A stretch of DNA of 64,000 nucleotides from Nocardia fluminea (GTDB lineage Bacteria; Actinomycetota; Actinomycetes; Mycobacteriales; Mycobacteriaceae). This document shows positions 35,205 to 43,859 of this stretch, in pieces. The stretch lies in assembly GCF_002846365.1 (NCBI RefSeq), contig NZ_PJMW01000002.1, forward strand, positions 4,836,001 to 4,900,000. Direction: 5' to 3'. Under the pieces are notes generated by a model. It searched no databases. It saw nothing but the letters and a program-made list of their open reading frames with translations, and was not told the DNA's origin. A program made the position numbers and the translations under genes. Each line of letters begins with the position of its first letter. Position 1 is the stretch's first letter.

Positions 35205-35645
35205 TCACTTCGAGACCGGTGCGGGTGGGCGCCCCGATTGCGGCAGCGGGGCCGGTTCGACGGTGCGCGCGGCGTCGAATTCGGCTCTGGCGGCGCTGAT
35301 CTCCGCGTGGTGTTCGACCACCCAGGCGCCCATCGCCTGACTGATCCGGCCCAGATCCGCCCCGAGCGCGGTGATGCTGTACTCCACCCGGGGCGGCATG
35401 GTGGGGAACACCTCCCGCCGGACCAGGCCGTCGCGTTCCAGGTCACGCAGCGTTCGGGTGAGCACCTTCTGGGTGATGCCGTCCAGGCGCCTGCGCAGGG
35501 CGTTGAACCGCACCGGCCCGCCCGCCTCGCGCAGGCTACCCAGAACCAGCAGGACCCATTTGTCGGCGAGCACCGACAGCAGTTGCCGCGCGGGGCAGTC
35601 CCGCAGGAACGCTTCGACCGAACTCCGATCCTCGACGGTATCCAC
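35205..35645 (-). CDS. HxlR-family transcriptional regulator
   Basis: About 146 residues with the HxlR winged helix: DCPARQLLSVLADKWVLLVL (conserved Cys, often redox- or electrophile-sensing), RFNALRRRLDGITQKVLTRT, LRDLERDGLVRREVFPTMPP and VEYSITALG. The start is the GTG at 35645. It is divergent from a quinone-oxidoreductase-like gene; HxlR proteins of the quinone/aldehyde-responsive group regulate such neighbours. The 79-base gap contains GGTATCC and GGTACCT half-sites 11 bases apart that could be the operator. Confidence 0.85.
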   Translation of the reverse strand: MDTVEDRSSVEAFLRDCPARQLLSVLADKWVLLVLGSLREAGGPVRFNALRRRLDGITQKVLTRTLRDLERDGLVRREVFPTMPPRVEYSITALGADLGRISQAMGAWVVEHHAEISAARAEFDAARTVEPAPLPQSGRPPAPVSK

Positions 35646-35724
35646 AAGGAACCACGGTATCCGAAAGGTACCTACTATCGCTGGGACACCGCCCCGGCGC
35701 AGACTCGACGGTATATGGCAGATC

Positions 35725-36606
35725 GTGCAGAGATCCTTCGGCGGACCGGACGTTTTCGAGCGGGTGGAGGTGCCACGGCCGGCGCCTGGTCCGGGAGAGG
35801 TGCTGGTGCGGGTCGTGGCGACCAGCGTCAACGCGGCGGATCGGAAGGTGCGCAGCGGCTTGATCCGGCAATTGGGGGAGCCACCATTGGTGCTCGGGCT
35901 CGATGTGTCGGGAGTGGTCGCGGCGGTGGGCGACGGGGCGACACGGTTCGGGCCGGGAGACGCGGTGTACGGCATGGTGTTCGGTGGCGCCAACGCGGAA
36001 TACGTAGTGGCGCAGCAGAATCGGCTGGCTCGCGTGCCTGCCTCGATCGACCCGGTGCGCGCCGCCGCGCTGCCGGTGGCCGGGATCGCCGCCTGGCAGG
36101 CACTGTCCTCGGTGCGGCCGGGCGATCGGGTCCTGGTGCACGCGGCGGCCGGTGGCGTCGGCCACCTGGCGGTGCAGATCGCCGCGCGGCGCGAAGTGTC
36201 GATCGCCGCCACCGCGCGGACCGGCAATCACGCCTTTCTCCGCGAACTCGGCGTCAGCGACCCGATCGACTATCGGACCACCGATTTCACCACCGCTGTC
36301 CGCGACGTCGACCTCGTGGTGGATCTGATCGGCGGCGACTACACGGATCGATCACTGACCGTGCTGAGCGGCACCGGAGCCGTGGTGGCCGCCGAAGGCC
36401 CGGCGACACACCGGGATTCGCGCGTGCGCCGCTTCTACGTCGATCCGACGACAGCCGCGCTCGACGAGCTCGCGGCGGCGGTCGATCGTGGGGACCTGAC
36501 CGTCGACATCGCGCAGATCCTGCCGATCACCGAACTCGCCGCCGCGCATCGGCGCAGCGAATCCGGTCGGGTCCGCGGCAAGATCGTGCTCACCGCGGAC
36601 CGCTGA
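35725..36606 (+). CDS. NADPH:quinone oxidoreductase-like MDR protein, start uncertain
   Basis: About 293 residues of the zeta-crystallin/quinone oxidoreductase branch of the MDR family: VQRSFGGPDVFERVEVPRP, LGLDVSGVVAAVGDG, and the co-factor motif VHAAAGGVGHLAVQIA. Family proteins start a few residues before VQRSFGG, yet the codon at that place is ATA (35713) and no ATG or TTG exists in frame between it and the HxlR gene. The first usable start is GTG at 35725; a nearby ATG at 35715 is out of frame. Either the start is the GTG or an indel has damaged it. It is regulated in all likelihood by the divergent HxlR protein. Confidence 0.75.
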   Translation: MQRSFGGPDVFERVEVPRPAPGPGEVLVRVVATSVNAADRKVRSGLIRQLGEPPLVLGLDVSGVVAAVGDGATRFGPGDAVYGMVFGGANAEYVVAQQNRLARVPASIDPVRAAALPVAGIAAWQALSSVRPGDRVLVHAAAGGVGHLAVQIAARREVSIAATARTGNHAFLRELGVSDPIDYRTTDFTTAVRDVDLVVDLIGGDYTDRSLTVLSGTGAVVAAEGPATHRDSRVRRFYVDPTTAALDELAAAVDRGDLTVDIAQILPITELAAAHRRSESGRVRGKIVLTADR

Positions 36607-36607
36607 C

Positions 36608-37267
36608 TCAGCCGCGAACGGCGTGCAGCACGTCGCCGTGCAGGGCGTCGGCGCGGGCGGCGACGGTGTCGACGCGCAGCAGCGCGGCGGCGAACGGGTC
36701 GCCGAGGTCGGCGGGCAGCGAGCCGACGTTGATCTCGATATTGAGCTGCGAACTCATCGCCGCGGCGCGGGCGGCGTCAGCGGCGGCGCCGATATCGGTG
36801 ACCACGTTCGGATTGCCGATCGGCAGCAGTTCAGCGGCCAGCGAGAGGATCTCGTCGGCTTCGTCGACCACGGCGGCGGGCACGCGCGCGGCTTCGACGA
36901 GCGCCGCGTTGATTGCCGCCGTGCGGGCCGCGACCTCGGCGTCGGTGTCCTTGGGCAGCTTGTAGGCGGCGCCGACGGCGGTGAACGCGGCGGCGTCGGC
37001 ATCGGCGAGCGCGAGCGACCTCGCCAGCGCGGCATCGGCGGCCACGATGATCTGGTCGATCACCGGCCGGTTCTGCGCGTCCTTGGCGCGGGTGGTGTAG
37101 CGCGCCACCATGGCCACCAGCGCGGCGGCCTGCGCGGCGTGCAGCGCGGCCACGGCCCCGCCGCCGGGGGCGGGCACCTTCGCGGCCAGCTCCGACAGGT
37201 AGTGCTCCAAGGTCACCGAACCGAAGGAGGGGGCGATCTGCTGCGGCGACACGGTGGGCTGCGACAC
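36608..37267 (-). CDS. cyclodeaminase/cyclohydrolase family protein (FchA-like)
   Basis: A 219-residue all-helical protein with the formiminotransferase-cyclodeaminase C-terminal family signature: YLSELAAKVPAPGGGAVAAL near the N-terminus and LPIGNPNVVTDIGAAADAARAA near the C-terminus. Members act as methenyl-THF cyclohydrolase or formimino-THF cyclodeaminase. The formiminotransferase domain is absent. The hut genes 6 kb away encode the hydrolytic HutG route, which does not need a cyclodeaminase, so a folate cyclohydrolase role next to folD is more likely. GTG start at 37267. Confidence 0.8.
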   Translation of the reverse strand: MSQPTVSPQQIAPSFGSVTLEHYLSELAAKVPAPGGGAVAALHAAQAAALVAMVARYTTRAKDAQNRPVIDQIIVAADAALARSLALADADAAAFTAVGAAYKLPKDTDAEVAARTAAINAALVEAARVPAAVVDEADEILSLAAELLPIGNPNVVTDIGAAADAARAAAMSSQLNIEINVGSLPADLGDPFAAALLRVDTVAARADALHGDVLHAVRG

Positions 37268-37416
37268 GACGGGGTGGCCTTTCGATGCGGCGAGAATTGC
37301 GTGGAATCTTCTCCCAACGCTACCGCGTGCCCGCCCACGCACCCCGCGCGACCAGCACCTGCGCCGACAGACCGACCGGTCGGGGTGTGCGGGTTGTCCG
37401 GGGCTATGTTGGGACC

Positions 37417-38454
37417 ATGCGGATCGGATTGAGCATCAACTACACGGACGGTTTCAAGGAGACGGCGGCCGAGGTCGCCGACCTGGAACGCGCCGGCCTC
37501 GACATCGTCTTCGTACCGGAGGCGTACTCGTTCGACGCGGTGAGCGCGCTGGGGTTCCTGGCCGCCCGCACGGAGCGGGTGCAGCTGGCCTCGGGCATCC
37601 TGCAGCTCTACACCCGGACCCCCAGCCTCACCGCGATGACCGCGGCGGGCCTGGACTACGTCTCCGACGGCCGTTTCATCCTCGGCATCGGCGCCTCCGG
37701 CCCGCAGGTCATCGAGGGCTTCCACGGCGTGGCCTACGACGCCCCGATCGGGCGCACCCGCGAACTGCTCGAGATCTGCCGCACGGTGTGGCGTCGCGAG
37801 AAGCTCAACTACCAGGGCAAGTACTACCAGATCCCGCTGCCCGCCGAGCGTGGCACCGGCCTCGGCAAAGAGCTCAAGCTGATCAATCACCCGGTGCGCG
37901 CGGACATTCCGGTGCTGCTGGCCGCGCTCGGCCCGAAGAACGTGGAGCTGGCCGCCGAGGTCGCCAACGGCTGGCAGCCGATCTTCTTCCTGCCGGAGAA
38001 GGCGAAGGACGTGTGGGGCGACGCGCTCGCCGCGGGCAAGGCCAAGCGTGATCCCGCGCTGGGCGAGCTCGACATCTTCGCCGGTCCCGCGCTGGCGATC
38101 GGGGAGAACGTCACCGGGCTGCTCGAGTTCGTGAAGCCGCACCTGGCGCTCTACATCGGCGGCATGGGCGCCAAGGGCAAGAACTTCTATCACACCCTCG
38201 CCACCAAGTACGGCTACGGCGAGGCCGCCGACCGCATCCAGGAGCTGTACCTGGCAGGCGACAAGCAGGCCGCGACCCAGGCCGTGCCCGACGAGCTGGT
38301 GCGTGACGTGTCGCTGATCGGCCCGGAGGGCTTCGTGAAGGAGCGCATCGCCGCGATGGCCGAGGCGGGCGTCACCACGCTCAACGTCACGCCGATCGCC
38401 GAGAACGCGGCAGGCCGGGTGAAGCTGATCGAGCAGCTGCGTTCGCTCTGCTGA
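37417..38454 (+). CDS. LLM-class F420-dependent oxidoreductase
   Basis: A 345-residue luciferase-like TIM barrel: MRIGLSINYTDGFKETAAEV, ERAGLDIVFVPEAYSFDAVS, QLASGILQLYTRTPSLTAMTA, DGRFILGIGASGPQVIEGFHG and the C-terminal SLIGPEGFVKERIAAMAEAG. These match actinobacterial enzymes that use coenzyme F420 rather than flavin. The substrate is unknown. The ATG at 37417 places the first beta strand correctly. It is divergent from the cyclodeaminase-family gene, with about 150 bases between them. Confidence 0.88.
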   Translation: MRIGLSINYTDGFKETAAEVADLERAGLDIVFVPEAYSFDAVSALGFLAARTERVQLASGILQLYTRTPSLTAMTAAGLDYVSDGRFILGIGASGPQVIEGFHGVAYDAPIGRTRELLEICRTVWRREKLNYQGKYYQIPLPAERGTGLGKELKLINHPVRADIPVLLAALGPKNVELAAEVANGWQPIFFLPEKAKDVWGDALAAGKAKRDPALGELDIFAGPALAIGENVTGLLEFVKPHLALYIGGMGAKGKNFYHTLATKYGYGEAADRIQELYLAGDKQAATQAVPDELVRDVSLIGPEGFVKERIAAMAEAGVTTLNVTPIAENAAGRVKLIEQLRSLC

Positions 38455-38473
38455 TACGCCCTGTTACGACGAA

Positions 38474-38510
38474 CGCGCCGCCGTCCGGAGATCTCCCGGG
38501 CGGCGGCGCG
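38474..38510. terminator. bidirectional hairpin terminator
   Basis: CGCGCCGCCGTCCG pairs with CGGGCGGCGGCGCG (one T-G wobble) around GAGATCTCC, between the convergent F420-oxidoreductase and STAS genes. Confidence 0.8.
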
Positions 38511-38520
38511 TCGCGTTGGG

Positions 38521-38898
38521 TCAGGACGTGAACGACGCCAAGGCGGCGTCCAGGGTGGTGTGCATCGCGAACACCTGGTCCAGGCTCGTCATCTTCAGCT
38601 GACGACTGGTGGCGGGGCCGTCCGCCACGACCGCGATCGAGGTGGTCTCGCCTGCCCGTTGATGCGCGGCGACCAGCGTCGCCATGCCCGCCGACGCCAG
38701 GAATCCGACCGCGGTCAGGTCGATCACCAGCGCCGCCGGTTTCTCGGCCAGAATGGCCTCGATGGTGGCATCGAGCGCGGGTGCGGTCGCCAGGTCGACC
38801 TCGCCGGTCACCGTCAGCACCGTGACGCCGTCGTGTACCGCCGTCGTGGTGGTCATCGTGTCCGTGAGTGGATACGCGTCTCCGGAAGAGTTGGTCAC
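38521..38898 (-). CDS. stand-alone STAS-domain (anti-anti-sigma-like) protein
   Basis: A 125-residue protein that is one STAS domain: [49 protein letters not shown]. The Ser in [10 protein letters not shown] aligns with the phosphorylated Ser of SpoIIAA/RsbV-type anti-anti-sigma factors, so binding of a serine-kinase anti-sigma factor is possible. No such kinase is in the window. The GTG start at 38898 overlaps the TGA of the upstream sulP gene (GTGA), so translation is coupled; the in-frame ATG at 38856 is an alternative start. Confidence 0.75.
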   Translation of the reverse strand: MTNSSGDAYPLTDTMTTTTAVHDGVTVLTVTGEVDLATAPALDATIEAILAEKPAALVIDLTAVGFLASAGMATLVAAHQRAGETTSIAVVADGPATSRQLKMTSLDQVFAMHTTLDAALASFTS

Positions 38899-40477
38899 CG
38901 GTCAACAACACACAACTTTGCCCGAATACGCAAGCCACCGCCGTGCTCGCCACGGGATCGCCATGGTTCGCGGTCCTGGGTCTGCTCGCCGCCGAGGCCG
39001 GACAGGCGGCCGTGCCGGGCTTCGGAGGCGGCGTTGAGCCCGATGATGTCGACTTTCTTGCCCTTGCTCGCGTACTTGGTGGTGACGGCGTCGAGCGCGG
39101 CGACGGTGGAGGCATCCCAGATGTGGCTGTCGGTCAGGTCGATCACGATGTTCGTCGGATCGCCGACGTAGTCGAACTGATAGACGAGGTCGTTGCTGGA
39201 GGCGAAGAACAGCTCGCCGCGCACCTTGTAGACGCGGATGCCGTCGGTGGTGCGGACCGGCACCACCTCGGTGAAGTGCGCGACCCGATGCGCGAACGCC
39301 ACCATCGCGACCAGCACCCCCACGATCACGCCGTAGGCCAGATTGTGCGTGACGACGGTGACGACCATGGTCACCAGCATCACCGTGGTCTCGGCGATCG
39401 GCATGCGCCGCACAGTCTTCGGCGCGAGGGAGTGCCAATCCAGGGTTCCTACCGACACCATGATCATCACGGCCACCAGCACCGCCATCGGGATCTGCGC
39501 CACGAGCCCGCCGAGCCCGACGACCAACCCGCGAGCAGCAACACCCCGGCCAGGAATGTGGAGATCCGGGTGCGCGCGCCGGAGACCTTGACGTTGATCA
39601 TGGTCTGGCCGATCATCGCGCATCCGCCCATTCCGCCGAAGAACCCGGTGACGAGATTGGCCACGCCCTGACCCCAGCCCTCGCGGGTCTTGTCCGAATG
39701 CGAATCGGTGATGTCGTCGACGAGCTCGGCCGTCATCAACGACTCGAGCAGCCCGACCAGCGCCATCGCCAGCGCGAACGGCGCGATGATCCGCAGCGTC
39801 TCGAGATTCCACGGCACCTGGGGGAGCCCGAGTGCGGGCAGGCTCGTCGGTAGCGCGCCTTCGTCGCCGACATTCGGCACGTCGAGCGAGAACGCGATCG
39901 TGACCGCGGTGAGCACCACGATCGCGACGAGCGGCGCGGGCACCACGGTGGTGAGCTCGGGCAGCAAGAACAGGATCGCCAGGCTCGCGGCCAGCATCGG
40001 ATACACCAGCCACGGCACCCCGATCAGATGCGGCAGCTGCGTCAGGAAGACCAGGATCGCCAGCGCGTTGACGAATCCGACCATCACACTGCGCGGAATG
40101 AACCGCATCAGCCTGGCGACGCCGACCACACTCAGCACCACCTGGAACACCCCGGCCAGCAGCACCGTCGCGATCAGATAGTAGATGCCGTGTTCGCGCA
40201 CGACCGGCGCGATCACCAAGGCCACCGCTCCCGTCGCCGCGGAGATCATGGCGGGTCTGCCGCCGGTGAACGCGATCGTGACCGCCATCGTGAACGAGGC
40301 GAACAGCCCGACCCGCGGATTTACTCCGGCGATGATGGAGAACGAGATCGCCTCCGGAACGAGCGCGAGCGCGACCACCAGGCCGCCGAGCACTTCGATC
40401 CGCAACCGTTTCGGGCTGCGCAGGGCCGCGAGTACCGAGGTGTCGTCCCGCGACCGTCGAGGTGCCGGCACGGCCAT
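38895..40477 (-). pseudogene. SulP-family anion transporter, frameshifted
   Basis: From ATG 40477 (GGAG seven bases upstream) the frame encodes a typical SulP core: [57 protein letters not shown] up to [15 protein letters not shown]. It then leaves the family sequence and stops at 39467. From about 39530 the next frame continues [20 protein letters not shown] and the rest of the membrane domain, then the cytoplasmic STAS domain ([28 protein letters not shown]). The break lies at the CCAACCCGCGAG stretch (39524-39535) and is explained by loss of one base. Sulfate, bicarbonate or similar anions are the usual SulP substrates. It is either a genuine pseudogene or a sequencing error. Confidence 0.85.
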
Positions 40478-40616
40478 CGGTGAACTCCGTTCCACTGGAG
40501 GCCGGAGGTCCGGCAGTCGACAACCTTGACTTCACCTGAGGTCGGGGTTCCGGCTGGTATGCGCGGTGCGCAGGGGAGGGGGTGGTGTTATTCGGATCTG
40601 GTCGTACTGTGAGGGC

Positions 40617-41096
40617 GTGAACATCGATGTGACGCCTTTACCGGGAATCGGCGTGTGCAAGGACTTTCCGCTGGCGGAGGCGCGCCGCCGGATCGGCGTG
40701 ATCGAACATCGCGACGGCAGCGTCGACCTGGTCGTCTCGCGCGCGGGGGACTACGACTCGACCACCTCGATTCCCCTGTCCGACACCGAGATCGGTGTGC
40801 TGGCGGGTCTGCTCGGCGCACCGCAGGTGGTGCAGAAGACGCGCGCGACCCACAGCGCGGGTGAGCTGTCGACCAGGCAGTTCGCGATCGATCGTGGCAG
40901 CCCGTTCGACGGCAGGCCGTTGCGCGACACCGAGATGCGCACACGAACCAAGGCCTCGGTCGTGGCGGTGGTGCGCGCGGGTGAGGTGACGCCGTCGCCG
41001 GGAACCGATTTCACGTTCATCGCCGGTGATCTGGTCGTTGTGATCGGCACCGACGAGGGTCTCGACGCGGCGGAACGGCTGCTCGCCGCGGGCTGA
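40617..41096 (+). CDS. TrkA-C regulatory subunit of cation:proton antiporter, copy 1
   Basis: A 159-residue cytoplasmic protein beginning VNIDVTPLPGIGVCKDFPL (GTG start). It has an N-terminal beta-rich domain and a C-terminal RCK-C/TrkA-C domain (MRTRTKASVVAVVRAGEVTPSPG, FIAGDLVVVIGTDEGLDAAERLL). Such stand-alone proteins (KhtT-like) gate CPA2 antiporters by binding nucleotides or cations. It is the first of two tandem paralogues before the antiporter gene. Confidence 0.82.
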   Translation: MNIDVTPLPGIGVCKDFPLAEARRRIGVIEHRDGSVDLVVSRAGDYDSTTSIPLSDTEIGVLAGLLGAPQVVQKTRATHSAGELSTRQFAIDRGSPFDGRPLRDTEMRTRTKASVVAVVRAGEVTPSPGTDFTFIAGDLVVVIGTDEGLDAAERLLAAG

Positions 41097-41156
41097 CAGA
41101 TCCATGCCGATGGTAAAGGGCAGGTAAGGTATCCCTAGCTGAGGTTAGGTGATCCC

Positions 41157-41639
41157 ATGAATGTAGAAGTGACGTCCCTGCCGGGAATCGGTGTCCGCAA
41201 AGAGTTTTCACTGACGAAGGTGGACCGCCGGATCGGCATCGTCGATCACCGCGACGGCGGTACCGACCTGATTTTCACCAAGATCGGCGACCCGGATTCG
41301 ACTGTTCAGATTCCCCTGTCCGCTGTCGAAGCCCGCACGCTGGCGAGTCTGCTGGGCGCTCCGCAATTGGTCGCGCAACTGCGCGAGGAACATCGCGAAC
41401 TCGACGGGGTGAGCACCCGGTCGATGCTGGTGCCGCCGAACTCGCCCTACGCGTCACGACGATTGGGCGACACCGAGTTGCGGACCAGGACCCGCGCCTC
41501 GATCGTGGCGGTCCTACGCGCGGGCCAGGTCCTGGCATCGCCGGGACCGGAGTTCGTGTTCGCCGGCGGCGACATGGTCGTCGTGGTCGGCACGAATGCC
41601 GGACTCGACGCCGCCGCTTCGATCCTCACCGACGGCTGA
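41157..41639 (+). CDS. TrkA-C regulatory subunit of cation:proton antiporter, copy 2
   Basis: A 160-residue paralogue of the preceding protein, starting MNVEVTSLPGIGVRKEFSL and ending with the same RCK-C pattern (LRTRTRASIVAVLRAGQVLASPG, FVFAGGDMVVVVGTNAGLDAA). Roughly half of the residues are identical to copy 1 by eye. Copy 1 has a Cys (GVCKDF) where this one has Arg. The antiporter gene follows at once. Confidence 0.85.
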   Translation: MNVEVTSLPGIGVRKEFSLTKVDRRIGIVDHRDGGTDLIFTKIGDPDSTVQIPLSAVEARTLASLLGAPQLVAQLREEHRELDGVSTRSMLVPPNSPYASRRLGDTELRTRTRASIVAVLRAGQVLASPGPEFVFAGGDMVVVVGTNAGLDAAASILTDG

Positions 41640-41643
41640 GCCG

Positions 41644-42843
41644 GTGCAGATCAGTGGAACCGCGCTGGCATTGATCCAGCTGGGGGCTGTGTTCTTCGGG
41701 TTGGGTGTGCTCGGGCGGATCGCCGCCCGCATCGGCCTCTCGCCCATTCCGCTCTATCTGCTCGGGGGGTTGGTCTTCGGCACCGGCGGTCTGATCGAGC
41801 TGCGCGAGGTGGAGGACTTCATCCACATCGCCAGCGAGATCGGTGTGGTGCTGCTGCTGTTGCTGCTCGGTTTGGAATACACCGCCGGTGAATTGGTCAC
41901 CGGCATGCGTAAATCGTGGCCCGCGGGTCTGCTCGACCTGGTCCTCAACGCCACACCCGGGGTGATTGTGGCGCTGATGCTGGGCCTGGGTCCCACCGGG
42001 GCGATCGCGATGGCAGGCGTCACCTACATCTCCTCCTCCGGGATCGTCGCCAAGGTGCTCAACGATCTGGGCCGTCTGGGCAACCGGGAGACACCGACGA
42101 TCCTGTCGATCCTGGTGTTCGAGGATCTGGCGATGGCGGTGTACCTGCCGGTGCTCACCGCGGTGCTGGCCGGTGTCGGATTCGTGGCGGGGATGACCAC
42201 GGTGGGTATCGCCCTGGTCGCGGTAACCCTGGTGCTCATCGTCGCTCTGCGCTACGGCAAATACGTCTCCGCGATCGTGGCGAGTGAGGATCGCGAGATC
42301 TTCCTGCTCAAGCTGCTCGGCTCGGCGCTGCTGGTCGCGGGTATCGCCTCGGCGGTACAGGTGTCGGCGGCGGTCGGCGCGTTCCTGCTCGGCATCGCGA
42401 TCTCGGATTCGACCGCGCACGACGCGACCAAGATCCTCGAACCGCTGCGGGATCTGTTCGCGGCGATGTTCTTCGTGCTGTTCGGCTTGAGCACCGATCC
42501 CACGACCATTCCGCCGGTCCTCGGCTGGGCGGTGCTGCTGGCTGTGGTCACCACGGTCACCAAGATCGCCACCGGCTGGTGGGCGGCCAAACGCGCCGGC
42601 GCGTCACAGCTGGGTCGCGCCCGCGCCGGGACGGCCCTGATCGCGCGCGGTGAGTTCTCGATCGTCATCGCGGGTCTCGCGGTGGCCGCGGGTGCGGTGC
42701 CCGACGAGTTCGCCGCCCTGGCCACCACCTACGTGCTCCTGATGGCCATCATCGGCCCGATCGGCGCCCGCATCGTGGAACCGGTGATGCGCGTGCTCGC
42801 CGGCCGCAAACAGCGAGTGCAGGTCGACCCGCTGGCGGAGTGA
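41644..42843 (+). CDS. CPA2-type cation:proton antiporter membrane subunit
   Basis: A 399-residue Kef/KhtU-like membrane protein with about 12 helices: LIQLGAVFFGLGVLGRIAAR, LVLLLLLLGLEYTAGEL-type helix (VVLLLLLLGLEYTAGEL), GVTYISSSGIVAKVLNDLG, LSILVFEDLAMAVYLPV (the acidic ED pair of the transport site) and AAMFFVLFGLSTDPTTIP. The KefB-type cytoplasmic TrkA-N domain is missing; the two upstream TrkA-C proteins would regulate it instead. Potassium/proton exchange is the usual activity. GTG 41644, four bases past the previous stop, is preferred; ATG 41596 would overlap copy 2 by 44 bases. Confidence 0.85.
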   Translation: MQISGTALALIQLGAVFFGLGVLGRIAARIGLSPIPLYLLGGLVFGTGGLIELREVEDFIHIASEIGVVLLLLLLGLEYTAGELVTGMRKSWPAGLLDLVLNATPGVIVALMLGLGPTGAIAMAGVTYISSSGIVAKVLNDLGRLGNRETPTILSILVFEDLAMAVYLPVLTAVLAGVGFVAGMTTVGIALVAVTLVLIVALRYGKYVSAIVASEDREIFLLKLLGSALLVAGIASAVQVSAAVGAFLLGIAISDSTAHDATKILEPLRDLFAAMFFVLFGLSTDPTTIPPVLGWAVLLAVVTTVTKIATGWWAAKRAGASQLGRARAGTALIARGEFSIVIAGLAVAAGAVPDEFAALATTYVLLMAIIGPIGARIVEPVMRVLAGRKQRVQVDPLAE

Positions 42844-42905
42844 CGACCCGTGTGCAGACCTCCGCGCGATCGTTCGGTGCGGGGGTCTTCGCACCGCGAC
42901 GGTTC

Positions 42906-43859
42906 TCATGCCACGTGCCGGGTGACCAGGCGATGGACGAGACGGGCGGCGGTGCGGGCGGTGCGGTGGTCGATGTCGAAGGCCGGGTTGAGTTCGGCGA
43001 TGTCGACCAGGGCGAGCTTGCCGCTCGCGGTGACGCGATCACAGACCGATTGGATGACGGCAGGCGCGACGCCGTATGCCGCGGGGGCGCTCACACCGGG
43101 GGCGACCGCCGCGGGCAGGACGTCGAGGTCGATGGTCAAGTGCAGCAGGTCGATCCCGGCCAGGAATTCGTCGACGAAGGTCGTGACCCGGGCGGGGTCG
43201 CAGTCGTCGTCGAGCAGATAGCGCACGCCGAATCGGTGCGCGGTGTCGAACAGGGCGGCGGTGTTGCTGGGCTGGCTGATGCCGATCACCGCGTAGCGCA
43301 CGGTGTCGTCGGCTTCGAGGATCTGCCGGAACGGGGTGCCGGAGCTGGGGAGGAGGTCGGGGCGAAGGTCGAAATGGGCGTCCAGATTGAGGATCCCCAC
43401 CGTGGGTTTCGACCGGCTCGGTGCGGTCGATGGTGCCGCCGCGCGCCGCGAAGCCGCCACCGAGTTCGCGAGGCCGAGGTAGCTGCCGTAGGCGACCTCG
43501 TGGCCGCCGCCGAAGACGACCGGAAACGCACCGGCGTTCAGCAATGCCGAGACGGTCGTGCCCAGTCGGCGCTGGCCTTCTTCGAGTCGGCGGTCGGTGA
43601 CGGTGATCGTTCCCGCGTCGGATGCGCGCAACGGAGCGGGCAGAGCCATGGGCGACAGGGCGCGTCGCAGTGCGTCCGGGCCGACCGCCGCGCCCTGGCG
43701 ACCTTTGTTGCGCCGGACGCCCTCGTCGCTCGCGAAGCCGACGAACACACAGGCGCCGGGCTCGCCGCCCGGCCGGTACGGCGTCACGACCTGGTGCCAG
43801 CGCAGTTGCTCCGGGTCGGTGCCGTCGACGCGGCCGGTCCAGGCCAACTCGGAAGTCAT
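42906..43859 (-). CDS. hutG: formimidoylglutamase (HutG)
   Basis: A 317-residue ureohydrolase that hydrolyses N-formimino-L-glutamate to glutamate and formamide, the last step of histidine breakdown. The binuclear Mn ligands are visible in [26 protein letters not shown] and [20 protein letters not shown]. Start ATG 43859 overlaps the hutI stop (ATGA). It is the second gene of a hutI-hutG operon. Confidence 0.92.
   Translation of the reverse strand: MTSELAWTGRVDGTDPEQLRWHQVVTPYRPGGEPGACVFVGFASDEGVRRNKGRQGAAVGPDALRRALSPMALPAPLRASDAGTITVTDRRLEEGQRRLGTTVSALLNAGAFPVVFGGGHEVAYGSYLGLANSVAASRRAAAPSTAPSRSKPTVGILNLDAHFDLRPDLLPSSGTPFRQILEADDTVRYAVIGISQPSNTAALFDTAHRFGVRYLLDDDCDPARVTTFVDEFLAGIDLLHLTIDLDVLPAAVAPGVSAPAAYGVAPAVIQSVCDRVTASGKLALVDIAELNPAFDIDHRTARTAARLVHRLVTRHVA

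Noticed and set aside
41120..41156. Possible DtxR/IdeR iron box (TGAGGTTAGGTGATCCC) before the second TrkA-C gene
   Set aside because: Only one half matches the iron-box consensus, the other half is poor, and the gene has no link to iron.
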